A stretch of 64,000 bases of DNA from Buxus sempervirens (Eukaryota; Streptophyta; Magnoliopsida; Buxales; Buxaceae): positions 3,361,828-3,425,827 of the forward strand of contig OX387195.1 of assembly GCA_947561395.2 (NCBI GenBank), read 5' to 3'. This document shows, one piece after another, positions 53,573-64,000 of this stretch; the stretch's first letter is position 1; the number at the start of each line of letters is the position of its first letter. Below the pieces are notes generated by a model. That model worked only from the letters and a program-made list of their open reading frames with translations, was not told the origin of the DNA and did no database searches. Both the position numbers and the translations under genes were made by a program.

Positions 53573-56500
53573 AACACGTCTCACGGAGTGTTAGGTAAGG
53601 ATCTAAAATTGATGTGATCGCTGGAAAATCACCTCATTTATACCATATCAAAGTGCACAATCAAAAATTTACTAAGAAGTCCAAAAATAATCTTTAATTA
53701 AAATCAAACGATTCCACATCAACTACTTTATTACATTTCCCAAAATCAAATGAATCATAGTTCCAATCTAAAATAAACCTACTAGTCTATGGATTGTAGT
53801 AATAGTCTTCCTCCCTATATGTGTCAGTCGGATCTACCCCAGTAGGCGCCTCACCACGAGCATCTGAAAACAAAACAAAAACAAACGGAATGAGATACGA
53901 ATATCTCAGCGAGTAGCATATGCATGCAAAAATAGTTATCCAAAGTTATAAACATGCCTCGATAAATAACCAATACCAATACATCAATAGAGATAATTAC
54001 GAAATTGAAATCCAGAATTCTAATAATAGTTCCCATCAAAGATCAATCATGGTACCGATAAATCAACGACAGGTCAATGTCATGCATATTGCTTCAATTG
54101 GTTAATTCGCATGCCAAGGAGACAATCCACACCTCCATGTACACAGTTCCGACCTACTCAGGGTATCGTCATCCAATGCCGGCCTACTCCAGGTATTGGC
54201 ATTGACAACCAGGCCTACTCAGGGTATCTAGCTGCTCTACACCGGTTGTGGCAATACACAAGGCCATGTAATTACACCAACAAACAATACCATCACATTA
54301 CTAAGCTTAAACATGGATCCAGGACAAGCTAAACCAAAACAGAAAAACCATCACATAAATCTCAACACTGACATCACATTAAACCAAACATTTCCATCAT
54401 CAACTATAATGCCACATAACCTCATCACAGGTCCCTCCAGACCAGAACAAAAACAATGTAAACTCAGTAATTATTCTAATCCCAAAACACAAGTCCACTG
54501 GTAAAATAACTCTTTTTCTACTTGCACAAAGATAATTTGACACATACGGTTCAACACTTGAAATCACGCAAACCCAGATTAAACGAGTTCATAAACTGGA
54601 AACAAATGTAAAACATACTTTAAAACTAAGTCTAACTCATGGCATTTGGAACAGTAAGTTACCCCAACAATTTTCCCAAACTTGCCTTGTAGAACCCCAC
54701 AATTCATGTAACTATACCTACGAAGGTTTTGAGTAACTTAAATTACCTCTAGCATCCTAATTTAGTGTTTGGAAAAGAGATTTAATCCCTAAAGTATAAA
54801 AAATAGACTCAACATGATCAGCCGCAACTCCCTGTAGTATTTTGTGGGTGCGCTGACCTCAGCGCAGTTGGCGCCAGGTCGGCAGATCTAACCAATCGCT
54901 CGCGCCGAGCTACCGCTGAGTGAAAATAGGTTAGCGGATCCAATAGGTCGCTCGCGCTGACTCAAACACTTGGCGCTAGGTTGGCGCCAACTCGGCGAAA
55001 CCAAAACAACTTCTCACGCTGAGCTAGATAGGTCGGCGGCAACTCGGTGGATCCAACCTTCGAAACGCGACTCTCTGTTAACTCTAAAACTCCATGACTG
55101 ACCAAGTTTCAGACTTCTGTAACAATTTTCCTATGCTTTTACCATCCCCAAAACATGTTTAAACATGGTTTGAAATTAATCTAGAATACTTCATATCCTG
55201 ACCCTGAATCTCATTGGATAAATCACGTTCGAAAGCTATGATTTCCAAAACCATGCTTTTCGACTAAACTTAGAGATCAAAACCCAAAATACAGATCAAA
55301 ACAATGCTACTCACCTCTTATACGCTTAACCCCTTGCACTGCAACTCCTACGATAGTAGATCCAACAGTCGATCTCATCTTCACACAATGACGTTCTGAA
55401 CTCTCTGAGCGACTAGGAACCCCACGTCGGTTTCTCTCCAAAACCCTAGAACTCCAGCTGAAAACTCCTTTAACTCAAGGTATGCGAAACCTACGAATCT
55501 AAATACATTAAGTATTTATACTTACCCTATATACTTTGCCGCTCGACAAAATTTAAAACCCATGATTCAGTGCACACTCGCCCACCAAGTTTTCCCTACA
55601 TACACAGCTTATTAATTCTCATAAACAATAATCATGTAGAAAATTGGGGTTTTACACTTATTGTCATGCAACTCATGTCAAATGCGGGGCCGAAGCCCAT
55701 CATATCATATAGGGTACAAATCATGGGATTTAATGGTAAAGGGTTGACTTTCCAGAAATTTCTACATTTCATGACTTTTCCGGGTAGCCTATGCCTTAAT
55801 TCTTTGATACTTGTACAACTGGGTCTTGGTTCTTGATTTCTATCTCTAAAGGTTAATTGGAAGGTGATCTAAGTGGTGGATTCAAGTTATCTACCTCTAT
55901 AGGAATCTAGGACATGAACTCTCTATAAGACCTATTCTAGCCAAACGTACTCAAAATCATCACTATTTGGAATTTGGTGATAACTTCGGTTGGAACACTC
56001 CCTAGGCTCCTAAATCTCACTCATACAAAGGTTGAATTTGAATAAAAACAAAGGGTAGTTCAATCTATGCTAAAACTCAAAAATGGGGAAATCTGGGCTG
56101 GGCGCTCGATGGGTCGCTAGAGCCTGCCTCGAGCAGCCAGAAATTACTCTCGGGTTCTCTTTGTTAAGGCAATCGCTAGAACAGTCGCTCGAGCATCGCT
56201 CGAGCAGCCATGCCTTAAATCACTTCATAACACTACCTATAACTACCGCCCGATGCCGCGCTCAAGCGACTGCTCAGGCGGCCTGGGCATTTGACAGTTT
56301 GCGAAATTCGAACTTTTGGAATTTTGGGTTTTCTCAAATCTCACTCGTTTTGGGTGTTTTTGGGCTCTAAATTGCTCCTAGCATGTGTAGTTAACCCCTA
56401 CTAACAAAACCCCTAAGAAAAATCCTCTCTATTTACACAAATAAGCCTTTCCATACTCAAACCCTAACATTCACATCTCATGCACGAAATGGCCGAAATT

Positions 56501-57189
56501 TGAAATGTGGGAAGGGGTGGTGTTGCTTACCTCCCGCAAACACTTAAGCAAGTCTTCTTGCTTCCAAATCAACCCATGGACAGCGCTCCTCGTGCCTCTT
56601 GGTTGGTTTCACCACAATCTTCAAGCTTCTTCTCCAAACGAAAATGGGTTCTTTTTTTTTGGGTTCTTCAAGTGAACTTTAATGGGAAAGAGAAAGGGAA
56701 TGTGATGGAAATAAAATGAGAAGATGAAGATGAGAGTGGGAAGGGAATGAGGAAGATGAAGAAGAAGAGAGGGAGAAAGAGTCGGGTGTAGGGTTTGGTC
56801 GAATGGGTCTTTCGTTTGGTTTTGGGTTCTTTTACACTTAAATAAAAGTCCTCCCTCAAGACATCAAATATTACCCTTTTGCCACTCCACCTCCTATTCG
56901 CACAATACCAACCACACTTAGCCATTTTTCGCACAACAGAAAACCTTATTTGACCAAATAGAGATTACTCACCTCCATAGGCCACTGTCGAGCCGGGGCT
57001 TAGCCACTTTGACTTGCTCCAGGCTTGGGCTTCTCCAGCTTTACCTACACATCACCCTCACTGGTTAGAGTGTGCTAGGAATTTGGGAACGGGGTTTCAC
57101 ATGCAACGCTTAATCCGACTAATCACGTTAAATTTCAGATACAATGAAATATAATTCCAAACATAGTGGAATAGATATACAAACACAGT

Positions 57190-57450
57190 GAAGTATCCCG
57201 CCGAGTACGCGGACTGAGGATAACAGGCAATAGCCAATAACACAACCAGCTTTCCACTGAGTACACGAATCGAGGAAGCATCCCGCCGAGTACACGGACC
57301 GAGGATATAAACAACAATAGCCAGCTTCCCACCGAGTACACAGATCGAGGAAGTATCCCGTGAAGTACACGAACTGAGGATATAAACAACAATAACCAGC
57401 TTCCCACTGAGTACACAAATCGAGGAAGTATCCCGCCGAATACATGGACC
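57190..57450. repeat. Tandem ccgagtacacggaccgagga repeats
   Basis: Alternating 'atcccgccgagtacacggaccgaggat' and 'cttcccaccgagtacacagatcgaggaag' units with cagcttcc and ataaacaacaata links, about 75 bp per double unit. They lie within the level-1 LTR. Open minus-strand frames through it are products of the repeat. Confidence 0.75.
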
Positions 57451-58957
57451 AAGGATAAAATAAGACAACCGCAATAGCGGAATATAACATGCTAGGCAAT
57501 AGCCTTGTCACAACTGTGACCCAAAATGAAAACAGAATGTATCAAGTCATATGTCCAAACTCCAGGTTTCAACTGGCAAATGTGTCCCGAATATGTATCG
57601 ACTCTATCGATGCACAAAATACATTCATATCACCCAAATACAGGTGTATGAACTCACGAAATCAACTTTGGTTAAAAATAGAATCATTTGAAACAATGGT
57701 ATTAAGTAAAAGTGCCTCTTTGGTAAAATCTATCCAAAATTTTTTTTAAATGAATTTTAAACATCCGCTAATGCAAACTATCTCTAAATACCCTAAACTT
57801 GATAGTACATAGGTTAAAAATGGATAAAAACATTTCCGTAGTGAAAAACTAGGTTGAAAGGCCAAGGGCGCTCAAACGGCCTTATACTTTGGTCGTTTCA
57901 GGGTTGGTTGCTCGATTGGTCGCTCGAGCGACTGTTCGGATGTCAATTCAATCTGGACAAATTGCTCTCGGTTTTTTAAAAATAAAAAAGGGCGCTCGAG
58001 CAACTGCTCGGGTGGCCCGATACAAAGAAAATCCGAAAATTTGCGAAATTCAATAAAAATTCCACAACTAAATATCCAACGCATTAAATCCATTCTAAAT
58101 CATTTCAAAACACTTTATAAACATGTTAGAATAAATCCCAACAAATAAAACACCATGAATCACGCAAACAACTCATCAAACCACTGAATAACCATGAATA
58201 TTGAAAAAACACGAATTTATTTTTGTGCAAGTTTAAAGGGACTACTTTTTTTTGGGACTAAAATCCTTCCTAACAGCAACCCAAGATCACTCCTAAGAAT
58301 GCCAAACGATCATGTCAAGCCTCTATCACTTTTGGAACAAAAATCACCTCTTTAGGAACCCAAACCACATCTAAACCTCCAAAAACAAAACCTTCTTTTA
58401 GTTTGTTCTTACCTGGGTTTTTCTAAATGAAAATCTCCTTGTTTCCTTCTGAAAAATCTACTCTAACAGTTACTGGAGATTAGGGTTTAATCTTGGGGGA
58501 AGTATAGAGAAGAATAGGAGAAGAAAACTGAAGTTGGACGTGTGGCTGTTCAACTTCTCCAAACGTGAACAGATGAATTCTTTTAGGTCATTATATTATT
58601 TCAATTCTTTTACCTATTTACCCTTTAACCCTATTATAAACTCTTATTACTGTTTTATCCTTCCTACTTCTAACCAAAACACAACTTTATAAACCCAATC
58701 GATCCGGGTTAACCCTCACTCTCAGATGGTTCAACCACCTCCCTAGTTATTCTTATATTTTATTAGTTCTACACTTTAACACTCTAAACAATAAAAACTA
58801 TAATTTTCTCCTTAATTTAAATTAAAAAATCTCACCTTAGATTATCTCCCCAAATCCTCCGGGTCACTTTGAACTTCTCCGGGTTGAACCAATGCCTCAA
58901 CCACTGCATATTAATAACTTAATCATTTTATTTATTACTAAAATCTGGGATTTTACA

Positions 58958-60192
58958 TCACTTGAGGAATAATAAAGGGGGCGCCGAGCACATCGCTTAG
59001 GCAATGTGCTGAGCACCCATTGTATAATTAGCATATTAAGGGTATTTTTGATTAAATTGATAGAAATTCAATTGGAAATTGATTCTTAACCAAATTAAAC
59101 TTATGTAAAGATAAAATATAAATGTGCAAAAGGTGTCTACCCTAGGTTTAACTGGAAAAACAAAACAATGAAGAGTTTAGGCTTGTTCTTCGAAAGTAGG
59201 TATTGATATTCGAATTTAGAAAGTTTATAATACATTTTCTAATTTTAATTGAATCTGAGGTTTCATACACTTTTATTAGTTGCTCATAACATGTTTTAAC
59301 TTTTGAAATTGCACAATTACGGTTTTCTATTGCTTTGGGCAGATTTAGCCTAATTTGGAATTTCCGACAAATTTGGATTACTTATTCTATATCATGATTA
59401 AATTGATTTAAATATTATTTCGGTTATGGAAAAGTTGCCTTAGAGGTGTATACTTGTGATCCTCCATGATGGAGTGGATTTGGTCATGATTGACCCATGA
59501 TGAATTTGGTCATGAGTGACCCATGTTTATTTACTTGAGCACTTTGGTTTACGTGTTGGCTTACTTGATGGTTTAATCTTACTTACTTGGTCTAACTTGC
59601 CTTGGATCCATGACTAAGCTTAGTAATGTGATGTGTTGACTTTATTGATGTAATTGCATGGCCATGAGTGTTGCCACGACTGGTGTAGAACAACCTGAAA
59701 ACCCAGAGTAGGCCGGGTTGTCAATGCCAAAACCCGGAGTAGTCCAGCATTGGGTGACGAAATCCTGAGTTGGCCGTCATTTCAAAGTGCCGGGGCTATG
59801 TATTAGACCGGACTGTGTACATTGAGCTGTGGATGTCGCTCTAGCATGCTGAATTACCCAATTAAAGTGAAGTACATGACATTCGCCTCTATGTTTTATT
59901 GGTATTTGTATCTCCACCACCTGTGTAGAGCAGCACCGACACTATGAGTAGTCCGGTGTTGCCAATGCCTAAACCCGAAGTAGACCAGCATTGGATGACG
60001 AAACCTGGAGTAGGCCGTCATTTCAGTATCCGAACCTTGAGTAGGCAGGATATACACATGGAGGCGTGGACTTGATCATGATGTGGCTTTATCGATGTTG
60101 ACACTTGTTTTGATTTGAGTTATATCTATTATGTTGTTTTGTAAAATTGGTTTCATCGACACGTGGTTACATGGTAATATTGGGTTCCATGG
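58958..60192 (+). mobile_element. Probable right part of the plus-strand LTR begun at 44990
   Basis: The region has plus-orientation LTR modules: the GC-rich 'gcgccgagcacatcgcttagg' block (58980), 'ttggatccatgactaagcttagtaatgtgatg' (59602) and aacccagagtaggccgg-type repeats (59700-60050). These are the reverse complement of modules in the minus-strand LTRs at 51560-51760 and 54130-54320. It is cut at 60193 by another LTR. Confidence 0.5.
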
Positions 60193-61366
60193 TGTCACGA
60201 CCCAAAACCAGGTCTGCCTCTCCAAGGCACCACCCGTCCCTGGTCATCACAGGTTGGTCTTTCGACCTAATTGAAATGCGGATAATTTAAAATTTTTCCT
60301 AATACGAGTGAAGTGATATACAGTTGATGCTTGTGCGTAATAAAAGTGTACAAGATATGAAATATCTGTGGTGGACTACAAAATAAATCATATAACTATT
60401 TGGATATTCAAAAATATGGGTATCCAGTCACTCCTCTCAAATAGAAGGGTTACAAGTCCAAAAGTACAACAAAAATAAATTAACATCCTAAGTAAGCCTA
60501 TAAAAGTCTTCCTCTCTATACCCAGGTGCCTTATCCTTTCCTCGGTCCCCGGTCTAGTCCTTCACACCGGACGTTGACGGCTCTGAAAATAAGATGATAA
60601 AACAACTGTGAGACGAATGTCTCAGTAAGCAACACATGCATGCTCGGTGAAAACAAATTTTATGCTAATATCAATCGATGAAACCATGACATGTGATTAG
60701 TTGAAATAGTAGTTATATCATCAACAATACAGTGTCATACGATCAATGCAAATCTGTGCTTAGGTGTACAATATAATCCATTTAATAAACACACATTCAT
60801 GTATTCTTCTCACTTTGTTAGTTAGGTTGTTTAGTATACAATCCACATGACCTCATCTACCTTCACCGATTCCACATGGTGGCTAGGCATCCACGCCGAT
60901 TACCCTTGACGTGGGCATCCATACGCCAATTACCCTTAACGTACAGGCATCCATTGCTGATTCCCTATAACAAATGGGCATCGGCCACCGATGTTGCTAG
61001 TGCCGGGATGATATAAACAATGCAGTAACAATAACAATAACACTTGGTCATGACATTTATATACAAACAATCCTATTTAAGTTTATGGATCCATAGCTTA
61101 AGGGTTCATTATGCGAATATTCATTTCATCAATTCCACATCAAGTGTAATATGCACTCATGCATGAAAAATTCTCAAGGGTAGCCTGTGGCCTTGCCCAA
61201 GTCAATCTTGGGCCAAGCCCTCTTTCATTTCTCATGAAATCTGGGCCACTGCCCTCCATATAAATCATATCAATAACGGGTCACTGCCCTCCATACATAT
61301 GCCAAATACTGGGTGAAAGCCCTTCAAGTCATGTATTGCATGCTTTAGAACAAGTAATAGAAACAA

Positions 61367-61736
61367 GGGTAAATTACACTTACCTCCCTTGAGGTTTCTG
61401 AAATAACACTTTCCCCCCTTGAGATTTGTGTATGGGTCAAAATAACACTCTTTCATTGAAGTTTCCGTCAAAACAATAGTGATAGTTAGTAAAATAATTT
61501 GAACTGGACAAGATTACCCCCATTTAAGTTAAATGATAGTTATGCCTTAGGCCCTTAAAATTTTTGTTCTCATCTTTATGAAGGGGTAATCTTATCCTAT
61601 TCAAATTATTTTACTAACTATCACTACTGTTTTGACGGAAACTTCAATGAAAGAGTGTTATTTTGACCCATACACAAATCTTAAGGCGGGAAAGTATTAT
61701 TTCAGAAACCTCAAGGGAGGTAAGTGTAATTTACCC
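61367..61736. mobile_element. 370-bp Mutator-type MITE with full-length inverted repeat
   Basis: Starts GGGTAAATTACACTTACC and ends with its complement GGTAAGTGTAATTTACCC. The two arms pair over about 160 bases each around a short centre near 61545. Perfect 9-bp target duplication tagaaacaa at 61358-61366 and 61737-61745 marks it as Mutator-type. It has no coding capacity and depends on a transposase elsewhere. Confidence 0.92.
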
Positions 61737-62424
61737 TAGAAACAAGTCATGCTTATTGAAATAAATCATTCATTCATCATGTACTATTTGGGCAACCTAG
61801 GCCCCAAGTTCTTGGAAACAGGTGCAACTTGGTTTTGGTTCTTGTTTTCTACTTCCAAGGGTCATTTGGAAGGTATTATAAGTGGTAGAATCAAATTATC
61901 CTTTTCCTACACAAATCTAGAACACAAACTCTCTAAGAATCCTATTTTAGGAAAACATACCCAAAATCCTTGTTATTTGGAATTTTGAGATAATTCCAGT
62001 TGGTACACTTCCTAGACACCTAAATCCTACTTTTATATTGGTTGGATTCCAATAAAAACAATCCAAAGTTTAATTTGGGCTGAAATCCGAAATGTTATAA
62101 AAACTGTTCAGGTCGCTCGAAGGCGCGCTCGAGCACTGCTTCGAGCGTTCGGCCAAACCAATTTTGACAACTCTCGGGTTCTAAGTTTCTGAAAATCACA
62201 AGCGGGGCACTCGCATTCGCTCTCAAGAGGCCTCGCCTACAATTAAGATCTATATGGGTGCTCGATATCGCGCTCGAGCGATGGTTCAGGCGCCCTGGAA
62301 ATTTCACAGATTCGCGAAAAATCCGATTTTTGCAACTTTCTAAGGTTTTTCAAATCTCACTCTTTTCAATTGTTTTTGGTCTCTAAATTGTCTTTAGCAT
62401 GTGTGGTTACCTATTTCTTACAAA

Positions 62425-62439
62425 ACCCCCCCCCCCCCC
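62425..62439 (+). repeat. Poly-C run of 15 bases
   Basis: Uninterrupted C run in the LTR at 60193-62635; the exact length is uncertain in any assembly. Confidence 0.8.
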
Positions 62440-62635
62440 AACAAATCCCTCTCCTATTTGCATGGAAAATCAAATTTGCACTCAAACCCCAAGATATTCA
62501 TTTTTCATACGAAATTGGGAAGAAAATGAAACATAGGTTAGGGTGGTATTGCTTACCTCTAGTAGTCAACTAAGCAAGCCTTCTTGCTCCTCTTGCAACC
62601 CATGAACAGCACCCTTGCTTCCTTTTGGTTGTTTC

Positions 62636-64000
62636 TATGAAACCCCAGTTCCAATACCCTTAGCACACCCTAAACAATGAGAATGTTGTGTAGGTGAAGC
62701 TGGAAAAGCCTAAGCTTGAAGCTAGCAAAGTGGCTAAGCCGGAGGAAGGGCCGGATCTAGTGCGCAAAATCAGAGAGGGACAGTTGTCAGATCTCGAATT
62801 GCAGAAAACGAGAGAACTGATGAGCAGAGGTTCAGAAAAGGCCAAAGATTTTAGTGTCAAGAATGATATTTTGAGATTCAGAGGCAGAATCTGTGTACCC
62901 AACGATAATGATATTAAGAGGGTAATCCTGGAGGAAGGGCACAGATCACGATATGTAGTACACCCCGGAAGCACCAAGATGTACAGAAATCTTAGAGGGA
63001 TTTATTGGTGGTCTGGAATGAAAAGAGAAATTACTAAATACGTATCGAAGTGCTTGGTGTGTCAGCAATTGAAGGCTGAACACAAGAGGCCACCTGGGCT
63101 ATTACAACTGCTTCCTATTCCTGAATGGAAGTGGGAGCATATAACCATGGATTTTGTCTCAGGTTTGCCTAAAACAGTGAGCCAGCAGGATTCCATTTGG
63201 GTTATTGTGGACAGATTAACTAAGTCTGCACATTTCCTACCTGTTTGGAAGGATCAACCCCTACGATCATTTGCCGAGCTGTACATACGTGAGATCATCC
63301 GGTTGCATGGTATACCCATATCTATTGTATCCAACCGAGATCCACGATTCACTTCCAAGTTTTGGGATAGTTTGCATGAGGCTTTGGAAACCCAGTTGAA
63401 GTTTAATACTAGCTTCCATCCATAGACAGATGGACAATCAGAACATACAATACAAACCTTGGAAGATATGTTGAGGTGCTGTGTATTGTACTTTGGAAGT
63501 CATTGGAGTAAACATTTGGACTTGGTAGAGTTTGCCTACAACAACAATTACCAAGCGAGCATCAAGATGGCTCCATTTGAAGCTTTATATGGGAGTATTT
63601 GTAGATCCCCGTTATGTTGGGAAGAAGTAGGTGAAAGGCAATACTTGGATCCACAAATCATTCAGGATAGTGTGGATAAGGTAAACTTGATCAGAAAGCG
63701 GTTGAAAACAGCCCAAAGTAGACAAAAGAGCTATGCCGATGTAAAAAGGCGAGAATTGAAGTTCGAGGTAGGAGATATGGTGTTTCTGAAGGTATCTCCC
63801 TACCATGGCATATTGAGGTTCAGTAAGCAAGGCAAACTGTCACCCAAATTCATTGGACTGTTCCGTATTAGTGGGACAGTTGGGCCTGTAGCTTATAGAT
63901 TGGAGTTACCACCTCAGCTAGCCCGTGTACACAACGTATTTTACGTATCTATGCTTCGTCATTATGTACCGGATCCTAGCCATGTTATTGATCTTGAGCC
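62636..64000 (+). mobile_element. Rearranged plus-strand Ty3-gypsy element, cut by window edge
   Basis: TATGAAACCCCAGTTCC at 62636 matches the start of the 49333-57101 LTR family (TGTGAAACCCCGTTCC) in plus orientation. About 110 bp later, LTR-type sequence gives way to pol coding sequence near the RNase H/integrase linker. Leader, gag, protease and reverse transcriptase are absent, so the element is internally deleted or a recombination joint. It continues beyond 64000. Confidence 0.55.
62694..64000 (+). pseudogene. Tekay/Del-type Ty3-gypsy integrase, stop at 63423, runs off the edge
   Basis: Order: linker (VRKIREGQLSDLELQKTREL), H2C2 zinc finger (HRSRYVVHPG ... CLVCQQLK), then the integrase core. 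Core residues are Asp in MDFVSGLP (63150), Asn in SNRDPRFTSKFW (63333) where Asp is expected, and Glu in TDGQSE (63441), with the usual 35-residue spacing. TAG at 63423-63425 replaces the Gln of HPQTDGQSE; the frame is otherwise open to the window end. The GPY/F module (VGPVAYRLELP) and SMLRHYVPD..HVIDLEP precede the chromodomain that would lie outside. The enzyme would insert retrotransposon DNA; this copy has lost a catalytic Asp. The first ~15 codons are LTR-derived. Confidence 0.88.

Larger units (their letters stand above)
50820..55656 (-). mobile_element. Solo LTR, level 3 of the nest
   Basis: Minus-strand start TGTAAAACCCC at 55656 and end CCGGGGCGTTACA at 50820. Perfect target duplication cttat at 50815-50819 and 55657-55661. 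Net length about 2121 bp once the inner LTR is removed. The inner insertion sits only 42 bp from this LTR's 3' end. It contains a ctactcagggtatcg tandem block (54150-54230) and a GC-rich block (54840-55050). Confidence 0.85.
49333..57101 (-). mobile_element. Solo LTR, level 2 of the nest
   Basis: Minus-strand start TGTGAAACCCCG at 57101 and end CCGGGGCGTGACA at 49333. Perfect target duplication tgcaa at 49328-49332 and 57102-57106. Net length about 2927 bp without the inner LTRs. It belongs to the same family as the LTR at 60193-62635: 49345-49400 matches 60205-60250, and 55790-55870 matches 61800-61880. It carries 63-bp and 42-bp tandem arrays (50007-50365). Confidence 0.85.
48843..58957 (-). 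mobile_element. Solo LTR, level 1 of a four-deep nest
   Basis: Minus-strand start TGTAAAATCCCAG at 58957 and end GGGGTGTTACA at 48843. Perfect target duplication tcact at 48838-48842 and 58958-58962. Without the nested LTR (49333-57101 and one duplicate) it is about 2341 bp. It contains tandem ccgagtacacggaccgagga units (57190-57450) and a cgctcgagcgac block (57860-58010). No coding sequence. Confidence 0.82.
60193..62635 (-). mobile_element. LTR of the 49333-57101 family, minus strand, truncated at its start
   Basis: Its 3' end is TGTCACGACCCAAAACCAGG at 60193 on the plus strand, matching 49333 onward; 61150-61260 matches the 50690-50810 region, and 62545-62630 matches 56520-56610. It is interrupted by the MITE at 61367-61736. 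At about 62636 it stops some 500 bp short of its expected start, where sequence of opposite orientation begins. Confidence 0.7.

Noticed and set aside
57097..57511. Three overlapping minus-strand frames of about 100-127 codons
   Set aside because: All run through the ccgagtacacggacc tandem array in an LTR; the peptides merely repeat the unit in different frames.
1..64000. tRNA, rRNA or organelle-derived sequence
   Set aside because: No stretch with tRNA boxes and cloverleaf potential, rRNA-like conservation or plastid/mitochondrial genes was recognised by eye.

Overview
The window is nuclear DNA of a flowering plant, most likely a eudicot. This rests on the families present: Tat/Ogre-like and Tekay/Del-like Ty3-gypsy retrotransposons, an Ac-type hAT, an L1-type LINE, a FAR1-type Mutator transposase, a ULP1-bearing Mutator element and a glycine-rich secreted protein. 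The species cannot be named from sequence alone. Only one ordinary host gene is convincing (glycine-rich protein, 42747-44489, minus). Nearly everything else is transposon, much of it nested.

Left part (1-17092). A minus-strand Tat-like LTR (529-2871) with its tRNA-Arg-type primer site runs off the left edge. Two related solo LTRs follow (3761-6474, plus; 6615-10079, minus). The second sits in a sequence whose unoccupied copy is at about 17156-17160. The interval from about 6543 to 17092 is one unit of an old tandem duplication whose second unit starts at 17093. Unit 1 also took in a Tekay-type solo LTR (10479-15922) with another nested inside it (11655-14735).

Middle left (17093-27091). Unit 2 holds a multi-exon gene fragment, a Tekay LTR (17587-20239), its tRNA-Met primer site and a decayed gag. 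This abuts an hAT transposase pseudogene (21125-25669) that is split by a solo LTR (21290-24622).

Centre (27101-42422). This is the main object: a 15,322-bp Mutator-like element bounded by a perfect 9-bp target duplication (gaaatcttc) and terminal inverted repeats of about 220 bp. It carries four genes: a 13-exon ULP1/C48-type SUMO-protease-like gene (plus), two divergent genes of the 'putative plant transposon protein' type (minus, then plus), and a FAR1-type transposase (minus). Between and outside the genes lie five clusters of short GGTACC-centred repeats. Four of them are arranged as a mirror: the two outer clusters have AATCG-rich cores that are inverted copies of each other, and the two inner ones have CGCGCG-rich cores. 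The transposase has one stop and one frameshift. The protease has a frameshift, a probable splice-donor loss, a stop and an Asp-to-Asn change at its active site. The copy looks recently inactivated.

Right part (44490-64000). Beyond the glycine-rich gene and a LINE remnant comes a four-deep Russian doll of minus-strand solo LTRs (48843-58957, 49333-57101, 50820-55656, 50862-53572), each with its own perfect 5-bp target duplication. Then comes a further LTR carrying a 370-bp Mutator-type MITE, and a Ty3-gypsy integrase (62694 to the edge) in a rearranged element. Most point lesions in the broken coding regions are C-to-T or G-to-A, typical of methylated, silenced DNA.
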